A DNA stretch of 64,000 nt, taken from NCBI GenBank assembly GCA_963920665.1, contig OY987265.1:44707001-44771000 (forward strand), written 5' to 3'. How positions within the stretch are numbered: the first letter of the stretch is position 1; the number at the start of each line of letters is the position of its first letter. The notes under the pieces are model-generated. The model was not told the origin of the DNA. It saw only the letters and a list, made by a program, of their open reading frames with translations, and searched no databases. A program made the position numbers and the translations under genes. This DNA comes from Straminergon stramineum (Eukaryota; Streptophyta; Bryopsida; Hypnales; Calliergonaceae). Shown here one piece after another: positions 49,491-60,690 of the stretch.

Positions 49491-50183
49491 AGTATCGTCT
49501 GATCAGGACCCTTGGTGACTCCCAAGCCGAGGAGAATGTAACCGCTGATGGTTTTCTAGAGTATTTAATGTGAAAAGGACACAGAAAAGCAGCGAAAATG
49601 TAGGCAAATTGAAAAAGTAGTGATGAGGCTCACACAACACACAGAAAGACGGACCCAAGAGAATGATTCCTAGATTCTTTCTGCCATGAGGTAGCGACTT
49701 ATCAAGTAGACAGTAGTCTCACAATGGAGGAGCCTCGATTCTGTCAAAGTCGCCTGTGCATCACAAATCTGGCTGTGGTCCTGGTTACTAAGATTAGGAG
49801 TTTAGGACTGAGCTAACCTACACCAAGGCAAAGCATGAGGTATGCACTTATGAAAACATGGCGTCATGATTCTTAGGGCGGCCAGATTCGTCTGGTTTGC
49901 GATAGAAAAGTTTATTCGTACTCTCGCTTCTGCCTTCGCAAGAACTAGCTTAGCCGCCTGAACAGGAATCTGTCAAAGCTTGTTCTCAAGCTGCACAGCT
50001 TCATGTGATCTCCCACTTGGTTGGATGGACGAAAATTGAACGGCAACAACAAGGGCATACCTCACAAACCCAAAAAGTGTGTTGCACAGACAAAAGACTT
50101 TACTCTGTACTGCTGAAATTTTTCAGTGATTCTCCGTCTGGTGGTCATTGTTTCTTGCCTTGCAACTGTGTGGTTCTATGTGC
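49491..50183. other. Intergenic between transketolase and the peptide gene
   Basis: GC-balanced sequence without a supported gene; probably promoter and 3' flanking DNA. Confidence 0.4.
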
Positions 50184-50347
50184 GTAGTGTCACTCAAGAT
50201 TGTTGAGTCTCTGAATCCATAGAATCCTCTTGATTCTAGCTCATGTTATTTAGGGTTCTCTACAAAGTAGTGTCACTCAAGATTGTTGAGTCTCAGTATC
50301 CATAAAGTCCTCTTCACTAGCTCATGTGTTTAGGGTTCTCTACAAAG
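50184..50347. repeat. Imperfect 83-bp tandem duplication
   Basis: GTAGTGTCACTCAAGATTGT starts at 50184 and again at 50267. The two copies share GTTGAGTCTC, TAGCTCATGT and TTTAGGGTTCTCTACAAAG, with a few small differences. Just downstream of the cysteine-rich peptide gene. Confidence 0.8.
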
Positions 50348-50434
50348 GATTCGTTATCGCTGAATGTCTGCTTTTGTTCATTTAAAGTTAGGTCGAGGTC
50401 GGTCTGCAGCTGATGGTGAGAAACAATGGCAGGT

Positions 50435-51454
50435 TTAGAACCCACAGGGCGTCTTGGAAGTGCCATGGAACAACGTGCAGCCGGAGACATTGGGCTGGCA
50501 GGTGCGCACCAAGGAGCAGATGCACCCCACCACTCCTCCCACCTCGCATTTGATGTGCATACCGCCGGGGCACACAGGTCCTAATCCTCCACAAATGGAT
50601 GCTGCCATGGCAACCAACAGCTTCCTTTATCAGCAAAAAATTGCAGAAAGCTTCATAAAATGAAAACTTACATGACAAATTTTTTCCCAGGCTTACCCGA
50701 TCGGAAAGGTGGCAGAGGCGTTGCAGCAGAGTTCGGTAAGAGTCCACGACTATGAACCTGCAGACGGGAGAGGAATGTTTTCTTAAGCATAATCGTTTTG
50801 AGAACGAAGCTTGAGCTACATGCACATCTTCTGAAAACGAAAAATAATCTTTCAGTTGGTTACAAGCATGGGTACCTGTTGTTGATGGTCTCCATGGTTG
50901 GTTGATTCTGCCGTGATTAATCCTACCATCAGACCTGCAGAGTTCGAACGAACCAACCCTTGTGACGTGCATTCAACTGTATCACCTCGCAAAGGTAGAT
51001 ACTCAAATCTATCACTGATTTACGCAGAAGGAAGCAGGAAATATTGCACAAGCATTTGTGGAAGCAAGAAAAAGGCAGTGCCAGGAAAACAGGAGCGTAG
51101 TGCCAAAATACTCCATGGAATTGCACTGGATAAATGGACATTATTGTTCCGACCTATGAACTACTCGCAATAGGAGGTGTGTTTTGCAACGCGAGGTTTC
51201 TGCTGTGCAATATAAAGCAATCCTCAAACGAGACTTGAAAAATTATGAGGGCTGAATGTTTTGACGGAAATTAGAGGCTGAGAATCGAGTACGAGTAAGG
51301 TTCACAAAAGAGAATCATGCAGTTGAGTCGCAAACAGTGATACCCCCAAAGCAAACAGTTTCCATAAAAAGTTGAGGGGCTTGTACTTACCTATGAGCAT
51401 CATGTTGAAGACGAAAGCAATTGAAACTCTGCCCATAGTGAGGATGCTCACCAT
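50435..51454 (-). CDS. Small secreted eight-cysteine peptide, family not recognised
   Basis: Four exons on the minus strand: 51454-51391, 50934-50876, 50757-50697, 50601-50435. Total 351 nt, 116 residues, all junctions GT-AG and in frame. Residues 1 to about 32 form a hydrophobic signal peptide (VSIAFVFNMMLI then MVGLITA). A variable Ser/Pro-rich spacer (about 33-62) precedes a mature domain of about 54 residues with Cys at 65, 72, 80, 88, 90, 96, 103 and 114, including one CxC pair and many glycines, ending CGF. The pattern C6C7C7C1C5C6C10C does not match the plant cysteine-rich families I know (no CC pair as in LTPs, not the EPF or snakin spacing). It could be a signalling or antimicrobial peptide; that is inference. 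Start chosen at 51454; in-frame ATGs also exist at 51520 and 51436. Confidence 0.7.
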
Positions 51455-51578
51455 CGCTAAAGAGAGAAATGAGATGCGTGTCTGATGAGCGCCTGAACTC
51501 CTACTCACTTCACCGTGCATAATGGCTCAGAAAAGACTTATATTTGTCCAGAACTTTACGTAGAATACTTTACCACTC

Positions 51579-51592
51579 TGCATATATATACT
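51579..51592 (-). promoter_or_regulatory. Likely TATA box of the cysteine-rich peptide gene
   Basis: On the minus strand GTATATATATGC lies about 125 nt upstream of the chosen ATG (51454), in otherwise GC-balanced DNA. Transcription would then begin around 51550, leaving a leader of roughly 100 nt. Confidence 0.5.
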
Positions 51593-51599
51593 CTGCAGA

Positions 51600-52396
51600 C
51601 TGCACTAACCCTGTGACAGGCTTTCCCCGCGCACAACCACATGCACACGCACATGCACAGTGGGCACCATAATGCGCCGTCTAACAGCAAATAGGAAACA
51701 CGAAATGGTAACCTTTCTGTTTCAAATTTCTACTCTAGGTTAATATACACTTTCACATTGCATACGTTTTCGGTCAGTACTTGGGAAGCAACCTCCATGT
51801 GGTTGTCAGGTGGCAGAGGCATAATGAGAGATGCGTTGGAGTGAGCAGAAGATGCATGGCAAAGTCCATTGCAAGGACTACATTGGGGGTGTGAAAGTTG
51901 GAGCATTTGGTTCCAGAAAGAGTGGCAATTCAATAGTGTCAGAGCTGGTTTCGTAATCAAATTCCAAGATCAGGTGAGGGGCCTGGTACTTCAAAGACGA
52001 AAGCACTAAAATCTTGCAGGAGAAACCGTGAGCTTCAACATCACCTGAAAATGAAAATTTATAGACGAAGTCTGAGTACACGCCATACGCAGTGCAAAAC
52101 CTGCACTCTATTTGCAGATGCGAGTTATGCTCATTCCGCAAGACATACAACTTTACATGTAGCGTCCCCTTCGTTATTAGCCTTTGCTGGACGCTGCCCC
52201 CCATGACCAAGGTAGTCGCCAAAATGTTCCAATTAATGGACCAAGAGGTGCATTCTTGTTTTTCAATTGAACAGCGAAGTCATTCATCGGACAGTTTTGG
52301 TCCTCAGCGTCCTTTTAAGGTTTAGACTCTGGCTACTCCTGCGAACTGCATGTACAACGTGAGAAACAAAACTTAAAAAGTCCGGAACTAATCACC
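51600..52396 (-). other. Region between peptide gene and SYT-like gene
   Basis: Probably the SYT-like 3' UTR followed by promoter sequence. A minus-strand frame of 114 codons (52222-51878) ends PLFLEPNAPTFTPPM and starts 170 nt after the SYT-like stop. A possible acceptor (TTTTCAG) lies in it. I recognise no domain and leave it uncalled. Confidence 0.35.
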
Positions 52397-55300
52397 CTAG
52401 GTTGCAGGCTCAGGGGCATCAGGAGCAGGCAACTCAGCTGTGGGGCCAGATTCCCTGGGATTCTCAGCAGGATGCTGGGTGACATTCCCTTGCTGCTTGG
52501 GTGCATCCCCGGCTGTTTTCTGTTCTCCTTTCTCAGTAGCAGCCAGAGTCTCCTGCTCTTCGTGGAGTTTCTTCTCGGTTTCATTGTCACCCCGCTTCTC
52601 CAAAATTTGCTCCCGAGAGTACGGTTCCCATGTCACACTGATGTGCAAGCTTCCGCGGATTTGGTCTGGTGCATGTGAATCCGGATCCTCCAAGACATCA
52701 CACCACAACTCATGCTCCTCGTGTGGTTTGAACTGAACAGGATAAAAACAACCATCCCACTTAGATTGAAGGATACCAATATTAAGTGTTTGAGGTAGAG
52801 GATACTAGAACTGCTAGGGAGCTAATCCCACCTCCTGCACAGATCCCTTTACCAACGGCAACTCATCTATTCATAAACTCAGTTACCCTTCAATTAGCAC
52901 GTGGTGTAAGCATGCCTTGGCTAGATATCTATGTCCATCTATCTTTGAATTGAAAAGGGTTTAACTACTGTCACTTATAGTGGTCTACAACCTCCATTAA
53001 AATTGCATTAAGAAATCCATACAAATCAATCTCATCAGATTCAGCTGGCTTTTGTACCCTAAGTCAGTCCTCCACAGATCTACCACTCCCCTACAAATGT
53101 TGAAGTGACACAACTAATGTACTCTCCCGTATGTCCTAATACTAGATGAGGCTGAGGTGTTCAAACCATCATGCTCTATCAATAAATTGTCAATCCATGA
53201 AATGAGAAGTCGAAAAAGAGAGAAAGTTAGATGCGAAATCATCGAAGCATTACCTCACTTAGGCTCAACGCAGCTTGACCAATATACTCGGATTTCTCAA
53301 CAGACTCATCGTCCATCAGACGGAGAGTCAACTTCTGAAATTCCGGGTCTTCCACCTTCATGATCGCATTCAGGGCAGAAATATTCAAGACATGGTCATA
53401 TCCCAAAGTAAATCAAAATTGACGCAATGTCTTTCTTTACTCTTAAGATACAAACTATTGAAAAAACTATCGATTACCACCAATACAATCACGAGATCAG
53501 CTCCGAATGAAAACAATCTCATGGTATCTCAGCATACACATACACTACGAGCAGATGCTGAGGCCATGAGAACAAGAATTGAGGGAAAAAGGACGTGTCT
53601 TCATCATTACAACATGAAACTAAAAAGTTGTTGACTACTTCGACAGGAATCTCTTCAACATCTAAAGTAAAAATGGAGAAAACATGTACCTCAATCTGAA
53701 ACTCCTCATTCCAGACTGGTTTGAGAGTGTTTTTCTTGGATGTACTGCGTTTGGTTTTATCCTGAGTCTGACGCACATACAAGACTACAAACGGATCTGC
53801 CTTGCCAATAAGATCGGTATTCTTGATATTCTTGCCTTCAATCAGCTTCACATGCAGTACGCCAACGGCATGGAGCTCCAAGAAGCTGCAGCATCACCCA
53901 ACCCAGACATTCATACTTTGTTAAGGCCAACATAAAAAACCATGAACATCTCAAAAGATCCTCCATAGAGTCACAAAGTTATTACGATAAATTAATGTTA
54001 ATATGACAGGGAATTTAGCCGATATTAATACAACATTAAAATTATGTTGCCTTAATAGTAATTTAATAGTAGCAATTCAAGTTAATGCCAATGACAGAGC
54101 CATCAATCTCCAAAAAGGGACACCAATATTAACTCAACATGAGAAACACATGAATCTAATGCCTACTATCTTAATATTAAGAATTTATTCATCTAATGGA
54201 TGAGAGGCTGTGTCATTTGTGATGAACCGTTATCAATGATGTGCCCAACGCTAGCTGTTAAAATACCAGCTCCCACCAAACAATAAAAGTCCAAAAAACT
54301 AACACTAGCACAGTTAAAGATCCTTTCGGAAGTACCTGAAATCACCGGGCATCATCGGAACAACAATGCGGCTTGGCCATACCAAAGAGTCCATCAAAGC
54401 AGTCCTGATAGAGTTCTGCACAAGGGCAAGGTCTGCAGAGGTTACATGATCATACGGGCATATATCCTTCATGACCTTGAGTCCCTTGACATGCATCTAA
54501 GGTCAAGTCTTGGAGAAATGACATCAGCTAGCCAACTAATCCCAAGCATGAGAGACCTTACATCAATCATCTTCTCCACTCCTGGTAAAGCACCAACATC
54601 TCCGCCCAAGAATTTCAGGTCGAAATCGAAATCTGGCTGCTCAGATCATCCCATGACAAGGGTAAGTAATTAGCAAACTATCAATTCTCTACGCCTTGCA
54701 GAATTGAAGCTCACCAAATCCTGAACAACCGGATGAATTGAGATGGAGAAAGTACACATGATCACTCTCACAAAGTTGGTAGAATGTAATGCCATGTTCA
54801 AGAGCTTCATAATGCTTACAGGTTCCGTTAACGACACCAAGACAGCGCCAAACCCGGGAATAGTGCCAGTTAAGGGCTTGAAGATGAGCTTGGCAGTCCC
54901 TTCAAGATTCCAGTTCTTGAGCTGCAAGACAGTTGCTTAATTTACATCAAAACTGAAACTAGTCACAACTATTTAACAGAAAAGTGACACATTATGTAGC
55001 TCATAGAAAAGCCATTATTCGATTCATTAAGCACCTGGACTGACTCCTAGCAAATCGTCCGCAGGGTAATTATTCTATCTTGGAAATTTCCAGCATAACA
55101 AAGTCCTCTGCAAACATGGACTGTAAGGATAGCGTTCAAGTAGTTTAGAAATGCAATATAGAATCTCAATTTCAGTGTCGAGATTATAACACAAAACACA
55201 CCAGAGTATATATGATCAACAGATCAGCCTTAACACCAACTGTCTTAATTAATTACTCCTGTGAGTATGTACTTAGACAAAAAAAAACATTATGACCAAG

Positions 55301-56907
55301 GGTGGTTTCATGCAAAATGAAAACACATAACCCCAATAGAACCACAGAGCTGAGAATCAACACCTGCACTTTGTAGTTTGGGCCAGGAAAATCCACAGAA
55401 AGTACCACGCCCTCTTTTTCCGTCTGCCAATTCACCTTTATTTCCAGGACAGTCTCATCTTCTAAACCTGGAGAAAGCCTAACACCTGCACCACTCAGAC
55501 AAACGAAAATTAGCCACGACTCCCGAACGGCAATGTAGGCAGCCGATGATAAAAAATCAGGTCTCCTTCATTGTAAGGGCAGATCAGAGGTGCAATTACT
55601 GTACCAGTAATTTGCGGAGCTCTGTTACCAAACGCAACCTTCTCAAGCGTAAGCTTCTGAATAATTCCCATCGCATATTGATCCAAAATGGGCTGAACGG
55701 TCTGTTTAATTACATCTCCAGCTGCCTGTCGCCAGAAGAAACACGACCCCAATATTGAGAAACGACAGTTTAAAATTTCAAAAGGAACTTCCTGCTCCTG
55801 CTTTTAATGTCAATCTACTAAATGGTTCGATTCAATCCAATGTGCACGGAGTTAACCCCTAAGGATTCGATATTTCATGGTTTTTAAAATAATTAATTTG
55901 ACTAATCATATTGTGAAAAAAACAATTTGGAGGGGATTAGATTTTATATCCCCAGAATCATTGCATGTGTTGGTCAAAAAATTTTAACTGAACTAAAAAT
56001 GCCCCAATTTGACCCCACAAAAACCATGATGCCGGATTTAACACTCACCTGATCGATGTACGGCCAGAGCTTAGTCATGGTCTTGTTCAGCCATTCCATC
56101 TGTTCCATCCATCATCGATAGTGATTATAAACTACTTAGAAAAGCAATTTGAACAAGACCAAACAACTAAAAATCCACTAATAATAGCAAAATACCATGA
56201 AACAACAACATTTGACGATTCATCCAAGCCCTACAACTTCACAAAGAAAAGAAAAAACCTTCAAAATAGACGACCTGTTACCTTTTCAAAATCAGTGAAC
56301 GAAATCCATCTGGGGAACGATTCCTCTGTGGGCAAAATAATCTTGATCTGGTCAGCGTCCAGAGTCGCCATTTGCGCTATTTTCACAGTCTGCACATCCC
56401 AGATCAAAAATCAACAAAACAGCAACTCACAAAACGTTGTACCACCACAGACATAGTCTGCAACACTAGAATCCATGCTCTCCTTCCCATCTAAATAACA
56501 CATCTCAAGGTTGAGAGTCCACGAAGGGGAACAAGAGGACAGACCCGGCTCTTGCGCTGGTGCTTGCGATGCAAGCAAAACAAGAGGTAAACCCCCTGCA
56601 TACACAAGCCGCACAGAATGCCGATGAGGAACTGGCCGAGGAACGAGAACTGCGTCACGTAGAAGCTGAAGGAAATCAAGAACGGCGTCGCGGCCACCGC
56701 TGTGGCCAAGTACATTCGATTGCGAGGGTTCCGCAGCAACTCCGTGACGCCCAGCCCCTGGGAAACATTCCTGTCCGCATCGTCCTCTCGCCTCCTCGCG
56801 GCTTGATTCGGAACTCCGTAATTCGCCATGTTCGGTTTCGGCAGCAGCGCTTCCTTAGCCGCCGCGTCCTGGCCTGGTGGTGCACCAGCCCTCTGAGCTT
56901 GCGCCAT
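52397..56907 (-). CDS. SMP-C2 synaptotagmin-like (NTMC2-type) lipid-transfer protein
   Basis: Eleven exons on the minus strand: 56907-56545, 56389-56282, 56099-56049, 55725-55605, 55485-55364, 54921-54820, 54636-54562, 54415-54336, 53885-53690, 53355-53254, 52732-52397. Total 1656 nt, 551 residues, in frame throughout. Residues 65-111 form a hydrophobic hairpin, the ER anchor. The SMP lipid-binding domain follows (about 140-338), with MEWLNKTMTKLWPYI, GTAKLIFKPLTGTIPGFGAV and PSRIVVPMMPGDF. A single C2 domain (about 340-480) has GKADPFVVLYV and a DDES loop, so part of a calcium site is kept. The tail is Glu/Gln/Pro-rich. Family members tether membranes and move lipids at ER contact sites. One C2, not two, separates it from SYT1-type proteins; the subtype is not assigned. 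The exon 1 donor (CCGG|GTCTGT) is weak. Intron 3 holds a TTAA element. Confidence 0.9.
55852..56041. mobile_element. TTAA-type element in SYT-like intron 3
   Basis: Starts TTAACCCCTAAGGATTCG and ends ATGATGCCGGATTTAA, with TTAA at both limits and inverted ATGGTTTTT words near both ends. It shares CATATTGTGAAA and GTTGGTCAAAAAATT with the transketolase-intron copies. 190 bp. Its end is 7 nt from the intron's 5' splice site. Confidence 0.5.
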
Positions 56908-57639
56908 TGAGTTGTCCTCACTCACGCACTCAATTTCTCTGCACAAACAAACAAACAAAACGCCGCAAATCAGCTCATGAACTGAAATTTTGAGCTTCCA
57001 ATCGACCAATCCACTCGATCCGAAGGAACAGCAACTCAACAAGCGAGCATCTCCTCACATCTCCTCACAGACGCCAAATTTACCTCAATTTCTAAAACCA
57101 ACACAAAGTGATAGCACCTCACCAGTCACTAAGAACGAGAACTCCGGTCCCTTCACAGACCCGCAGACTCCGTCAGTTCAACCCTACACCAAAATTCAAG
57201 CAAGAACAGAGTTCAGTATTGTTGTACCTAACTCTCAGAACTAACTACAATCCGCACTTCAGTAGATGAACATTTCTCCACGGTACAAAGAGGGCAAAAC
57301 CCATTAAGCTGACCATTTCAAAATTACCCTAAGATTAGGAGAACCTAATCCCTCCCAACAGCAGTGTCCTAATTTCAACACCAGCAAAATTTGAAACCAA
57401 GAGTACAATAGGCAATGCCCAAACACGAAACAACAGATTCCAGTACATCTACCACTAAATCGTGTGATCTGATTGTGTCGGTTCCACATCCACCTTCATA
57501 ACTTCTGCATACAGTGTCCATACAATGTGAGATTAGGTGCGTTGAAATCCCCGCACATGCATCTGTTGTCAGAATTTGTTAAAAAATAATAATTCGAACC
57601 ACGGTGAGTGCAAAATGTGTCGGTGCAAGATTCTCATAC

Positions 57640-57746
57640 CTGCGTTGGAATGAAATTGAGCAAAGGAGCTTTGATGAGTGCCGGAATGGGGAGCGGTAGA
57701 TGGATGGGGGAATCGGGAGAGACGAAAGCTGACGTGCCTGCGTCAT
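57640..57746 (-). other. Upstream exon of the SYT-like gene, possibly coding
   Basis: On the minus strand an ATG at 57746 opens 35 codons plus 2 nt, rich in Ser, Arg and Pro with no acidic residue, ending at a donor AACGCAG|GTATGAG. The matching acceptor GTGCAG lies just before 56938, and the joined frame runs without stop into the start at 56907. Use of this ATG would add 46 residues that look like an organelle presequence (597 in total). If transcription starts downstream of 57746 it is plain 5' UTR. Not decided by the sequence. Confidence 0.5.
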
Positions 57747-57789
57747 GGCGCGTCTGAGTGCGGTTGGGTGCGGCTTCGCCAAGTGGCAG

Positions 57790-58384
57790 AGATGCCACTT
57801 GGCGGTTTTTCAGGGTTCCACTAAGATGCTGTTGCTCTGCGTCCCTTTCGCCGGGCTATATGCTCCTCATTTGCAGGCGGCCGCGCCGCGCGTCCTTCTG
57901 CGGAGCTCTTTTCCTAAATTCTGGTTCGCTTTAGATTTGCGCAAGTCAATGGAAGAATTTTTTACTTTCTTTATGAGTAAGGGAGCCGACCCATATCTGA
58001 CCACTTAGGCAAATACACATACTGCAAGGGAGGTTTCAACAGTGGGAAAATTTTTCCCAAGAGCAGAAATAGAATTCATAAGGTTTCCATAACTTTTCAG
58101 ATTTTTTTCCTCACAAAATAATTACTACGAATTTTTAAGCTAAAGATTTTGTTCTACCCATATTGGTCATATAGACCTTCTTCTTTTTGACTAAGGGTTG
58201 GTTGCAAAATCCAAGAAGGGCTAGGTCCAAATTTGAGAGTCTTGTAGCCAATTATAATGCACCACGAACTGCCCGGGAACTGTGCCAACATTAACTGTTA
58301 CTAATCACTTGCTAATTGAAATTACTCCACCCTATGTTGCCAAAGTGGGTCTATGATTAGTAAGGGGTCGGCTCCCTTATTAGT
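57790..58384. promoter_or_regulatory. Promoter and flank of the SYT-like gene
   Basis: GC-rich to about 57930, then AT-rich. A plus-strand frame (57745-58008) overlaps the first exon in antisense and is not supported. Confidence 0.35.
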
Positions 58385-58615
58385 GTGCCATGCGCCGTTG
58401 CCACAGGCAAAATCAAAGTAAAAGTATTTTCTAATTTTTTTTATTCATAAAAACTTCAAAATTCAATAACTTTCACATCGTAAGTCCAAACATCATGAAA
58501 CAAAGCCTGTGCACCCCTCCTTGCTAAGGGCTTTCCAACAGTACCAAGAACTTAACCAAGGGACACACAAGCCGAGAGATCTCAACATAACAAACAAACA
58601 AAACAAACAACCTAT
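58385..58615 (-). repeat. Dispersed 220-bp repeat R1, copy 4 (inverted)
   Basis: Reads on the minus strand as the R1 block: GTTGAGATCTC, TTGGAAAGCCCTTAGCAAGG, GGGGTGCACAGGCTTTG, AAAGTTATTGAATTTTGAAG and GTGGCAACGGCGCATGGCA. Closest to copy 3. Confidence 0.6.
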
Positions 58616-58980
58616 CTTAAGGTATGGATTTTTAAAATCCATCATTTATTGTACAGTAGTCATTTTTGGATAGAGCATTTGTACTTTGTTCAATGAATAA
58701 CTTACTAAGGATTTCATTTCTTGTGTTTCGCAAAGAAGCTTTTGCAAGTTTGCATTAAGAGAAGATTGCCCAAAATGTGACTTTGGAATGTAGATTTTGA
58801 TGATACAAGATGTACACAATCAAAACATGAGAGCTTAGGAAAATTGATCTATTAATTGTCAGATTTGGGAGACACCTAGAAATAATACTTTGAAGTCTTA
58901 CAAGTTAATCATATTACATCAAAATAATGTATGATAAAGGAGGTTCATTCACTTGCTAATAAGATCCAATAAAAATAATC
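58616..58980. other. Intergenic, nothing recognised
   Basis: AT-rich DNA between R1 and the LINE remnant. Confidence 0.5.
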
Positions 58981-58984
58981 TATT

Positions 58985-60690
58985 TTTATTTTTTTTGAAA
59001 CACATGAACAATTTCCATTGATAGAGGAAACAATACAAAGAACTAAGGGAGCAAGTCCCTAGCAACAATTTTTTAGATTTACAGACAACCTAAAGACCAA
59101 CCAAACCAAAAGAGCCAGAAGCTCACAAGAATGCAGTCACCAAACAGAACAAACCAAAGCGAAATCAATCAGTCGAAGTTCCCTAGTTTAGGGGGAACCA
59201 ACTTCCAATTCATCGATAGTCGAGATCCCTCTCCAAAGAACCTGGTTTGTAACCAAGTGTTATCGAAACGCCTTAAGAAGACCTCAGTCTTATCCAGGTA
59301 AAGTTCGCACAGTTTCTTAACTTTCAACCAAAGGAATGGGAAAACTTACTAGGAAAATTGGGAGCGCATGTTGGGCAGATTCTTGTTCCTCCACCAAGAA
59401 TGTTATGTATTCCTCGATTTCAGTCTCCAATGTCATGTCCACATCCTCTCTAGGGGGGATGGGGCAATGAGATCCGAGATATGGATCGGGTTATCTGACG
59501 GTTCAAGGGGGGGCCAGGGCAGGGACCATGGTTCTGATGGAATGGAAGGAGGATTGCTAAGGGGTTGAATCGGGGGATGAGAAGGAGAAGCTTGAGAAAG
59601 TTGTTGGAGATAATCGATTGTTGCTGCAGCTATGAATGGCTTTGTTGAAGGTAAAGTCATAAAGGCCTCCATGTCTGACTTACTTGGGTTGTAGGGCGGA
59701 GATTCCACATCGATATCAACTAGACCTTGAGAGGGAGACCTAGGGGCAGGACGTCGCATTGGAGAGGATCATCGGTGATGCGGCCATGGCATCTTTTGTC
59801 GGGCTTTCTATGTGCACCATGCCACCAAGGTGAATCTGTCATTGACAAGGGTAGAATGTCTTAGAGATGGTGATTGGAAGCCAACATCTTGATTGACATG
59901 TGGGTTTCAAAGAGAGCTACAAGGGCGGTTAGAATTGAAGAATCGCTCCCGTTGATTCCTGTTGGAAGCTCGATGATGAGGTCTAGGGGGAGTTCTTAGG
60001 ATGCCTCTAGTGAGGCAATCTGCTTCTTCATGGGAGGCGCCAAGGCAGTGACTGCATCTGACATCATCAACTTTGTATTCTAAAATCACTTCAGAGAATT
60101 GCCCTGAGATATTAGCTAGTGAAATTTTTGACTCATAACCATTGGATGGGGCAAACACAACACAAAATTGAGGGTCTTCATGGACCAATACACTTTTATC
60201 CTCCTTAAGAATCGTATCAACCACATCTGCTAGGATTTTTGCTACTTGTTGGTAGAATTCCAGTGGAAGATTCTTGAGACAAATCCAAACCAAGATGGCG
60301 AGGCCAACAAGGTGGCAAGGATTGAATGCCAGGATCCATCTCTAGAAGAGTACCATCCTAGCTTTAAAGCGACATAGTGTCAGGGATAATACTAGCCACA
60401 CGAGGTCAATCAAAGCTAATTTAATAAAGTAAAATCCCCCTCCAGCATCCTTATGAAGAGAGACACTAGATCCAATTCTATCCTCTAATTTCCAAATCCA
60501 ATGATCATGGCGGATCAGAGCTAAAGGTTTGACCACGAACCTAGCGATGATAACATGTTGTTTGAAGTGAACAGCTTTACATTTGAGCACAACCATGTCG
60601 AAAGCTAAGGCTAGGACAACCACATACTTACAAACTAGGAGACCATTAGGGTTTGGGGTAGTACCCGGAGGGATGGCCGCTTCTTATCCA
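58985..60690 (-). mobile_element. Truncated L1-type LINE
   Basis: On the minus strand the gag-like ORF1 (60690-59433) is followed by about 430 bp that end in a LINE-like 3' end: GGGACTTGCTCCCTTAGTTC, TTTGTATTGTTTCCTC, TCAATGGAAATTG and an A-rich tail (to about 58985). There is no endonuclease or reverse transcriptase between them, so most of ORF2 is deleted. Non-autonomous as it stands. Confidence 0.7.
59433..60690 (-). pseudogene. LINE ORF1 (gag-like, DUF4283/zinc knuckle) pseudogene
   Basis: A single reading frame interrupted by stops (TAG at about 60342-60344 and further stops at 59907 and 59760-59900). The recognisable middle reads WICLKNLPLEFY, then a zinc knuckle CSHCLGASHEEADC (CX2CX4HX4C), followed by an Arg/Pro-rich tail. 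This is the layout of plant L1 ORF1 proteins, which bind the element's RNA. The N-terminal part is at 60623-60345. Broken, not expected to function. Confidence 0.7.

Noticed and set aside
51878..52222. 114-codon minus-strand frame between the SYT-like and peptide genes
   Set aside because: No domain recognised. It lies where the SYT-like 3' UTR is expected, and a possible acceptor inside it is not matched by a convincing model.
44622..56048. TTAA elements as introners that created the introns
   Set aside because: In each case 120-180 bp of other intron sequence lies on one side, and the element ends do not coincide with the splice sites.
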